Positions 1-4,176 of a stretch of 9,138 nt of DNA are shown in pieces (positions within the stretch are counted from its first letter, which is position 1; every line of letters begins with the position of its first letter). The translations under genes and the position numbers were made by a program. The notes under the pieces were generated by a model. The model was not told the DNA's origin. It saw nothing but the letters and a program-made list of their open reading frames with translations, and did no database searches. The stretch is taken from NCBI GenBank assembly GCA_002353275.1, contig DEJH01000052.1, positions 1-9,138 on the forward strand. The letters run 5' to 3'. The stretch is from Caryophanales bacterium UBA2753. GTDB taxonomy: Bacteria; Bacillota_I; Bacilli_A; RFN20; CAG-826.

Positions 1-3
1 CAC

Positions 4-39
4 ATAATAATTATTATTATAAATAATATAAATAAAAAA
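4..39. other. A/T-only tract upstream of dnaN
   Basis: Thirty-six consecutive bases contain only A and T, with short mirrored ATT/AAT runs. The tract lies in what should be the dnaA-dnaN intergenic region, where many Bacilli carry a DNA-unwinding element. It may be part of an unwinding region, a promoter region, or just AT-rich spacer. I see no DnaA box (TTATNCACA or its complement) in the 53 bases available, so an origin cannot be called from this window. Confidence 0.3.
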
Positions 40-44
40 GAAGG
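39..44 (+). promoter_or_regulatory. Ribosome binding site of dnaN
   Basis: AGAAGG lies 9 bases before the ATG at 54. It supports that start for dnaN. Confidence 0.7.
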
Positions 45-53
45 TATTAAATC

Positions 54-1178
54 ATGAGATTTGTAATCAAAAGAGATGAATTATTAAAAGCCTTGTTAAT
101 TGCAGGTAGAGCAGTAAATTCAAAATCATCTGCTGTTCCTGTTTTAGCTAATTTAAAACTTGAATTAAATGAAAAAGGATTATCTATTACAGGTAGTAAC
201 TATGAATTAACTATTAAAACAACTATCCCATACACACGTAATGATGTGGAAATTATCAGAAACACTAAAGAAGGTGCAACGCTAGTTAACGCTAAAATCA
301 TTACTGATATGGCTAGAAAGATTGATATGGATGAAATCAATTTTGAAGTAGTTGATTCTACAATTGCGGTTATTACAGCTGGTAAGATTAAATATAATTT
401 AAATTGTATCAAAGCGAATGAATATCCTGATATTGATTTAGAACCAAATGGAATTCAAATTAATCTCACACATATAGAATTCTCATCTTTAGTATCTCAA
501 ACCGCTTTTGCTGCTTCTTTAAAAGAACAAAGACCTATTTTAACTGCAATTAATTTAGAAGCCGCTGATGGGGTTTTAACAGCTACTACAACCGATAGCG
601 CTAGATTAGCTAGAAAACAAATTTCTATTTCTACCGATTTAAGATTCTCTGCTAATGTTCCTGCAAAGATGATGGTGGAAGTTGATCACTTATTAGAAAA
701 CGCTGACACAGTTAAGGTTGCGCTTTCTGATAAGAAAGCGCTATTTGAATTTGATTCAACTGTTGTTGCTACTAGATTAATTGCTGGTGATTATCCAAAC
801 ACCAAAAACATAGTTCCGCGTATTACGAACTATGAATTACAAGTTAATGCCTCAGATTTCTTAAAAGCAATTGACAGAGTCAATATTCTTTCTATTGATA
901 GAGAAAATGTTGTTGACTTAAGTTTGTCTGAAGATGTAGTTGAAATTAGCGCCAAATCCACTCAAGTTGGATCTGCTAGCGAAAAACTTGATGTCTTTAA
1001 ATTCACAGGAAGTAACCTACAAATCAGTTTTAATAGTGAGTTTGTTTCTTCGGCAATTAAGGCCTTAAACAGTGAAGATGTGACATTCTTATTTGTTGGT
1101 GAAATGAAGCCATTTGTGATTAAAAATCCTGAAGATGAATCAGTGGTCCAAATCGTCACCCCTGTTAGAACCTATTAA
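54..1178 (+). CDS. dnaN: DNA polymerase III subunit beta (sliding clamp)
   Basis: Encodes the 374-residue beta clamp, which forms a ring-shaped dimer around DNA and tethers the replicative polymerase and other clamp-binding proteins. The length is close to the Bacillus protein (about 378). The N-terminus (MRFVIKRDELLKAL, then VPVLANLKLEL) and the C-terminal PVRTY ending are typical of Gram-positive DnaN, and three clamp repeats of about 125 residues each fit the length. The ATG at 54 follows an AGAAGG site. The gene ends in TAA and is closed off by a strong terminator, so it is probably transcribed with an upstream dnaA (outside the window) rather than with yaaA. The frame is intact and I see no odd residues. 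Identification is by family similarity and gene order and is essentially certain. Confidence 0.98.
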   Translation: MRFVIKRDELLKALLIAGRAVNSKSSAVPVLANLKLELNEKGLSITGSNYELTIKTTIPYTRNDVEIIRNTKEGATLVNAKIITDMARKIDMDEINFEVVDSTIAVITAGKIKYNLNCIKANEYPDIDLEPNGIQINLTHIEFSSLVSQTAFAASLKEQRPILTAINLEAADGVLTATTTDSARLARKQISISTDLRFSANVPAKMMVEVDHLLENADTVKVALSDKKALFEFDSTVVATRLIAGDYPNTKNIVPRITNYELQVNASDFLKAIDRVNILSIDRENVVDLSLSEDVVEISAKSTQVGSASEKLDVFKFTGSNLQISFNSEFVSSAIKALNSEDVTFLFVGEMKPFVIKNPEDESVVQIVTPVRTY

Positions 1179-1199
1179 TTTCAAATTTAAAATTCATTT

Positions 1200-1230
1200 A
1201 GGTACCAGTTGTTATACTGGTGCCTTTTTT
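1200..1230 (+). terminator. Rho-independent terminator after dnaN
   Basis: GGTACCAG (1201-1208) pairs with CTGGTGCC (1217-1224) over 8 bp with one G-T pair and an 8-base loop. A1200/T1225 can extend the stem, and T1225-1230 forms a U-tract. It lies 21 bases after the dnaN stop and should end dnaA-dnaN transcripts, which means the yaaA operon needs its own promoter. Confidence 0.88.
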
Positions 1231-1235
1231 AACGC

Positions 1236-1263
1236 TTAAAAATGCCTATTTAAGACGTATAAT
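1236..1263 (+). promoter_or_regulatory. Candidate host promoter (P1), cut off from yaaA by the IS
   Basis: TTAAAA (1236-1241, 4/6 to the -35 consensus), a 16-base spacer and a perfect TATAAT (1258-1263) lie just after the dnaN terminator. Before the IS inserted, this promoter would have stood about 65 bases upstream of the yaaA ATG, a natural place for the yaaA-recF-gyrB-gyrA promoter. It now points into the left end of the IS. This is a pattern match only; the AT-rich background makes chance matches possible. Confidence 0.4.
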
Positions 1264-1264
1264 A

Positions 1265-1273
1265 TTTTATGGA
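1265..1273. repeat. Target site duplication, left copy
   Basis: TTTTATGGA directly abuts the left end of the IS and is repeated exactly at 2827-2835 beside the right end. Nine bp is within the 8-10 bp range known for ISAs1-family elements. Adding A1264 and A2826 would make a 10-bp repeat if the right end were set one base earlier. Confidence 0.92.
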
Positions 1274-1293
1274 TAGGGCAAACGCACGAAATT
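1274..1293 (+). repeat. IS left terminal inverted repeat
   Basis: TAGGGCAAACGCACGAAATT. It matches the complement of 2807-2826 at 17 of 20 positions; the mismatches are at repeat positions 3, 14 and 19. The core GGCAAACGCA is identical in both ends. Confidence 0.9.
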
Positions 1294-1313
1294 AAATTCA
1301 AAGGTTAATAATC

Positions 1314-1342
1314 GAGGGTCAAATTTGATCCTCTTTTATTTA
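1314..1342 (+). terminator. Terminator-like hairpin inside the IS left end
   Basis: GAGGGTCA (1314-1321) and TGATCCTC (1326-1333) form an 8-bp stem with one G-T pair around AATT. This is followed by TTTTATTTA, which resembles a Rho-independent terminator. It lies 40 bases inside the IS and upstream of the transposase promoter candidate. It is therefore placed to stop transcription entering from host P1. That protective role is inferred by analogy with other IS elements. Confidence 0.6.
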
Positions 1343-1367
1343 CTACAACATTTTATACAAATAAAAT
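1339..1367 (+). promoter_or_regulatory. Candidate transposase promoter
   Basis: TTTACT (1339-1344, 4/6) and TAAAAT (1362-1367, 5/6) are separated by 17 bases. Transcription would start near 1374, after the terminator-like hairpin and before the long stem-loop leader and the ribosome binding site. The position is sensible but the match is moderate in very AT-rich DNA. Confidence 0.35.
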
Positions 1368-1385
1368 AACCTAAAAATGAATGAA

Positions 1386-1433
1386 GTCAATAATTATAAC
1401 TTTATAAATAAAGTTATATATTGTATTATTGAC
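1386..1433 (+). promoter_or_regulatory. Long AT-rich stem-loop in the transposase leader
   Basis: Two perfect nested inverted repeats are visible: ATAACTTTAT (1396-1405) with ATAAAGTTAT (1408-1417), and the outer GTCAATAA (1386-1393) with TTATTGAC (1426-1433). An asymmetric internal loop of 2 and 8 bases separates them. The structure ends 6 bases before the transposase ribosome binding site. It could limit translation or be a protein-binding site; which one is unknown. Confidence 0.5.
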
Positions 1434-1439
1434 CTATAT

Positions 1440-1446
1440 AGGAGAG
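1440..1446 (+). promoter_or_regulatory. Ribosome binding site deciding the transposase start
   Basis: AGGAGAG lies 8 bases before the ATG at 1455. The earlier in-frame ATG at 1377 has no such site, so 1455 is preferred. The AGG is also part of the palindrome CCTATATAGG (1433-1442). Confidence 0.75.
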
Positions 1447-1454
1447 ATAATACA

Positions 1455-2663
1455 ATGGTGAGTTGTAAAAGACTTTTAAAGTCTCATCGTTTTAAACGTT
1501 TTTATGATGGACTTGAGAAAATATATGATTTTCGAATGCGTGGAAAGGTAAAGCATCGGTTAAGTGATTGCCTAATAGTTATCATTCTTGCGACCATGTC
1601 TGGATGTAATATCTTTAGAGAATTTGTAGCGTTTGCAAAGCGATATGAAAATAGATTTAGAAAGCTACATCTTCTTGATAATGGGGTGCCTTCTCATGAC
1701 ACATTAGAGAGGGTAATGCATCAAATAAAACATTCTGATTTAGAAAAAACATTGATGAAGATGATTGCTAGATTAATAGATTATCCAGAAATCGTTTCTC
1801 TTGATGGCAAATATATAAGGGCAACTAGGGATTCTTCTAAAGAAAGCACCTCAGCGTGCAACATCGTCACTTTATATGATGTTATTACCAAAACACCCAT
1901 TCTGTCTCGTAAAGTTGCCAAGGATCAAAACAAGAAAGGTGGAGAGCAAGGAGCAATTGAATTCTTGTTAAAGAGATATCATCGACAGCATCCTAGGAAG
2001 AAACTAATAATTAGCATCGATGGAGTGGGAGCGAATCGGAGTATAACTATGTTATGTAAGAAACTCAAATATGATTTTGTCATCAATATTAAGCGAGAAG
2101 AATTTGATGGATTAGGTGGAATAATTAAAGATGACTTTTTAGCGGAGCTTCAAAATGAAAAATATTCTTCTAGGTTAGTAAAAAAGATAATTCAGAATCA
2201 AAAGCCTAAACATGGGCGGTTAGAGAAAAGAAAGTTCTACATGATTGACGATTTGTCCTATATCAAAGATAGATATGGCAAATTATGGAAGGGCATCAAA
2301 TCAACTGGAATGATGAGAAGCGAAGTTTTCAATATTAAGAAAAATAAAGTGACGATTCAAGATAGATTCTTCATAACAAGCGATGTCGATATTGATACAT
2401 TCTCTAACGTTAGAAGAAAACATTGGAACATTGAAGCGTTCCATTACATATTAGACAATTCGTTTAAAGAAGATCGGTGCACATTAAGAAAAGGCTTAGG
2501 CGCGATAAACCTAAACCTTATCAGGAAGTTCATCTATATGATTGTCCAACTGTCCAGGAAAGATAAATCATTTGATGAATCAAGGAGTGAAAATAGATAT
2601 CTTACTCCTCAAGAACTATTGTATAAGATTCTTTACGTTAATAGTATAAAAACTGTCCAATAA
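1455..2663 (+). CDS. ISAs1-family DDE transposase
   Basis: A 402-residue transposase from the ATG at 1455; the frame is open from an ATG at 1377, but only 1455 has a good ribosome binding site. Residues of about 20-100 match the DDE_Tnp_1-associated N-terminal domain (LEKIYDFRMRGKVKH, then GVPSHDT at 77-83). The catalytic triad is readable: D117 in SLDGKYIR, D189 in ISIDGVGANR, and E327 in RKHWNIEAFHYILD, followed by NSFKEDRC, the usual ISAs1 C-terminal signature. Length fits the family (roughly 350-400). It acts on the inverted repeats at the ends of its own element by cut-and-paste or related DDE chemistry. No frameshift or lost catalytic residue is seen, so it could be active. Its base composition is similar to the host genes. 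Confidence 0.93.
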   Translation: MVSCKRLLKSHRFKRFYDGLEKIYDFRMRGKVKHRLSDCLIVIILATMSGCNIFREFVAFAKRYENRFRKLHLLDNGVPSHDTLERVMHQIKHSDLEKTLMKMIARLIDYPEIVSLDGKYIRATRDSSKESTSACNIVTLYDVITKTPILSRKVAKDQNKKGGEQGAIEFLLKRYHRQHPRKKLIISIDGVGANRSITMLCKKLKYDFVINIKREEFDGLGGIIKDDFLAELQNEKYSSRLVKKIIQNQKPKHGRLEKRKFYMIDDLSYIKDRYGKLWKGIKSTGMMRSEVFNIKKNKVTIQDRFFITSDVDIDTFSNVRRKHWNIEAFHYILDNSFKEDRCTLRKGLGAINLNLIRKFIYMIVQLSRKDKSFDESRSENRYLTPQELLYKILYVNSIKTVQ

Positions 2664-2720
2664 AAGGTGGTGATTTATTGAGAAGATGATGTTTTAGGTG
2701 TGGATTTTAGTTTAATTATT

Positions 2721-2787
2721 CCCATAGAAATGTCTTTGTTTTGCTTATTCTAAGGTCAATTTGTTTCAAAATCAAAAAATCTATGGG
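2721..2787. repeat. Spaced inverted repeat in the IS right margin
   Basis: CCCATAGA (2721-2728) is complementary to TCTATGGG (2780-2787), with 51 bases between. This may be a weak stem or a pair of binding sites near the right end of the IS. No T-tract follows, so it is not called a terminator. Its function is unknown and chance cannot be excluded. Confidence 0.3.
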
Positions 2788-2806
2788 TTGGGGATACTAT
2801 GGAACA

Positions 2807-2826
2807 AGTTTCATGCGTTTGCCTTA
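2807..2826 (-). repeat. IS right terminal inverted repeat
   Basis: Read on the - strand from 2826, this is TAAGGCAAACGCATGAAACT, matching the left end at 17 of 20 positions. It is followed at once by the right copy of the 9-bp target duplication. Confidence 0.9.
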
Positions 2827-2835
2827 TTTTATGGA
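2827..2835. repeat. Target site duplication, right copy
   Basis: TTTTATGGA, identical to 1265-1273. The absence of any mismatch suggests a recent insertion. Its last five bases are part of the palindrome at 2831-2849. Confidence 0.92.
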
Positions 2836-2849
2836 ATATATTATTCCAT
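2831..2849. promoter_or_regulatory. Perfect palindrome, possible operator
   Basis: ATGGAATA (2831-2838) and TATTCCAT (2842-2849) are perfect inverted arms around TAT. In the pre-insertion sequence this dyad would lie within a few bases of the predicted P1 start site. It also overlaps the weak -35 of P2. That placement suits a repressor operator, but no regulator can be named. It could also be a simple AT-rich dyad. Confidence 0.4.
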
Positions 2850-2872
2850 TTTCCATTTATATCGTGTATAAT
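2844..2872 (+). promoter_or_regulatory. Candidate promoter (P2) for yaaA-recF-gyrB-gyrA
   Basis: A perfect TATAAT (2867-2872) lies 17 bases after TTCCAT (2844-2849), which is a poor -35 (2/6). Transcription would begin near 2879, right at the yaaA ribosome binding site, giving a very short leader. It is the only promoter-like site between the IS and yaaA, so if the IS blocks readthrough this or an IS-borne start must drive the gyrase operon. Confidence 0.35.
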
Positions 2873-2879
2873 ACCTTAC

Positions 2880-2883
2880 AGGA
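2880..2883 (+). promoter_or_regulatory. Ribosome binding site deciding the yaaA start
   Basis: AGGA lies 7 bases before the ATG at 2891. The frame is open further upstream into the IS end, but those starts have no comparable site and add sequence absent from YaaA homologues. Confidence 0.6.
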
Positions 2884-2890
2884 ACGTTTT

Positions 2891-3109
2891 ATGTCACTAA
2901 AGAGAATTAAGATTCATGACGATCAAGAGTATATCGAGCTTGGAAATTTGCTCAAAGTGGCAGGTATTATCGATACTGGCGGATACGCCAAAATGTTCTT
3001 AAATGAAAATGAGGTTTACATCAACGGAGAAAGAGATACTCGAAGAGGCCGCAAGCTATATCGTGGCGATGTGGTGAAAGTAAACAAAATTGAGTTAATT
3101 GTTGAATAA
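2891..3109 (+). CDS. yaaA: S4-domain RNA-binding protein YaaA/RlbA
   Basis: A 72-residue protein consisting of essentially one S4 RNA-binding fold, matching the size of Bacillus YaaA (71 residues). The pattern LGNLLKVAGIIDTGGYAKMFL, NENEVYINGE and RRGRKLYRGDVVKV carries the family's conserved GG-AK, EV-VNGE and RRGRKL-GD positions. The family is linked to ribosome assembly in Bacillus (name RlbA); that role is taken from the family. The ATG at 2891 is chosen because of the AGGA site and homologue length. An upstream in-frame extension would come partly from the IS right end and is not believed. Its place between dnaN and recF is the conserved one in Firmicutes, and recF begins 2 bases after its stop, implying translational coupling. 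Confidence 0.92.
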   Translation: MSLKRIKIHDDQEYIELGNLLKVAGIIDTGGYAKMFLNENEVYINGERDTRRGRKLYRGDVVKVNKIELIVE

Positions 3110-3111
3110 CC

Positions 3112-4176
3112 ATGATTGTTAAAACTCTCCTTGTTCGCGATTTCCGCAACCACACTTCTAAAGACTTTGTGTTTGAACCAGGAATCAATGTTATTACTGG
3201 TCCTAATGCTAGTGGCAAGACTAATATTGTTGAAGCTGTATATTATCTTTCCTTAGCTAGAAGCTTTAGAGGAGTGGATGATGAAGACTTAATTACCAGA
3301 GGTTTGGAATACGCTGAAATCAAATCTCAAGTAATTGAAGGTGAACTTAAACGTAACATTCGCATTCTTATCACTAAAAAAGGGCGTTCAGTCCTTGTTA
3401 ATGGCAAGAAGGTATCAAAGTTAAGCGACCTTGCGAAATGCGTGAATGTGCTCCTTTTTGAGCCGAAAGACGTTTTGTTATTTAGAGGCTCTCCAAGAGA
3501 TAGAAGAAATTTCTTGGATATCAACTTGTCAAAACAGTTCCCACTCTATCTAGAATACATGACTAGATATGATCAGGCTCTTAGACAAAGAAACGAGTTG
3601 CTCAAAAGTGGAAAATATGATGAAAATTTATTAAAAACCACCACTGAATTACTCGTAAAATATGCTGGTCCAATTATTAATTATCGGGCCATGTACGTCA
3701 AGGATATCAACGATATCCTTATTAAAATAACGCGCGCACTCACGGGCGTGGAAGAAGCGATTGAAATTCATTACAAGCCTTTCATCCCAATGAGTAGTGA
3801 TTACCAAAGTCAAGCTTTAGAGGCATTTAATCGCGTTCTAGACAGCGATTTGAAGCATAAAGCAACTTCCATAGGTGTTCATCGAGAAGATATCTCTGTG
3901 AGCCTAAACGGAAGAGATATCGGGACTTATGGATCTCAAGGTGAGAATCGACTTGTCGCTCTTGCCTTAAAAATCTCTCCTTACTTTATGGTCAAGGATG
4001 AAGATAAAAAACCAGTCGTTGTTCTAGACGATGTGATGTCTGAATTAGATGACATTCATCAAAAACGACTAATTAGTTTTCTAAGAAAGTTCACTCAAGT
4101 ATTTATTACTGGTACTGAACTAGAAATAGAAGGGGCAACCCAAATTGAATTAAAAGAATCAAAGGAGGTCTTCTAA
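3112..4176 (+). CDS. recF: DNA replication and repair protein RecF
   Basis: A 354-residue SMC-like ATPase that binds gapped DNA and, with RecO and RecR, helps load RecA at stalled or gapped forks. The Walker A motif GPNASGKT is at residues 30-37, the ABC-type signature SQGENR at 275-280, and Walker B with D-loop VLDDVMSELD at 304-313. The N-terminal VRDFRNH is also typical. Length is slightly below the usual 360-370. No strong ribosome binding site precedes the ATG, which starts 2 bases after the yaaA stop, so it probably relies on coupling to yaaA. Its 3' end contains the gyrB ribosome binding site, and its TAA overlaps the gyrB ATG by one base. The usual Bacillus remB/yaaB gene between recF and gyrB is absent. 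Confidence 0.97.
   Translation: MIVKTLLVRDFRNHTSKDFVFEPGINVITGPNASGKTNIVEAVYYLSLARSFRGVDDEDLITRGLEYAEIKSQVIEGELKRNIRILITKKGRSVLVNGKKVSKLSDLAKCVNVLLFEPKDVLLFRGSPRDRRNFLDINLSKQFPLYLEYMTRYDQALRQRNELLKSGKYDENLLKTTTELLVKYAGPIINYRAMYVKDINDILIKITRALTGVEEAIEIHYKPFIPMSSDYQSQALEAFNRVLDSDLKHKATSIGVHREDISVSLNGRDIGTYGSQGENRLVALALKISPYFMVKDEDKKPVVVLDDVMSELDDIHQKRLISFLRKFTQVFITGTELEIEGATQIELKESKEVF
4161..4168 (+). promoter_or_regulatory. Strong ribosome binding site for gyrB inside recF
   Basis: AAAGGAGG is a near-ideal match to the 16S rRNA tail and lies 7 bases before the gyrB ATG, within the last codons of recF. It fixes the gyrB start at 4176 and therefore makes the acidic N-terminal extension part of the protein. 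Confidence 0.9.

Larger units (their letters stand above)
1274..2826 (+). mobile_element. Complete ISAs1-family insertion sequence (1,553 bp)
   Basis: The element is bounded by imperfect inverted repeats matching at 17 of 20 positions (1274-1293 and the complement of 2807-2826) and by an exact 9-bp direct repeat, TTTTATGGA. It holds one full-length DDE transposase of the ISAs1 family (1455-2663). The left margin of 181 bases and right margin of 163 bases are noncoding and contain hairpins. Terminal repeats, target duplication and an intact transposase together indicate a complete and probably recent insertion. It sits between the dnaN terminator and yaaA, in the same direction as the host genes. 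Removing the IS and one duplication copy leaves about 150 bp of ordinary intergenic DNA. I cannot name the individual element from sequence alone. Confidence 0.93.

Noticed and set aside
1..53. Origin of replication elements before dnaN
   Set aside because: The stretch is AT-rich, but no DnaA box is visible in the bases available and the dnaA side is missing.
1377..1454. Upstream in-frame ATG giving the transposase 26 extra residues
   Set aside because: No ribosome binding site precedes it, it reads through the stem-loop leader, and the site at 1440-1446 clearly serves the ATG at 1455.
1264..2835. A 10-bp target duplication (ATTTTATGGA) instead of 9 bp
   Set aside because: It requires moving the right IS end in by one base, which breaks the symmetry of the terminal TA of the inverted repeats. 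The 9-bp reading is preferred but the difference is small.
2819..2847. Outward hybrid promoter with TTGCCT in the IS right repeat as -35
   Set aside because: TTGCCT matches 4/6, but at 17 bases the -10 would be TATTCC, a poor match. The better TATATT at 2837 is only 12 bases away.
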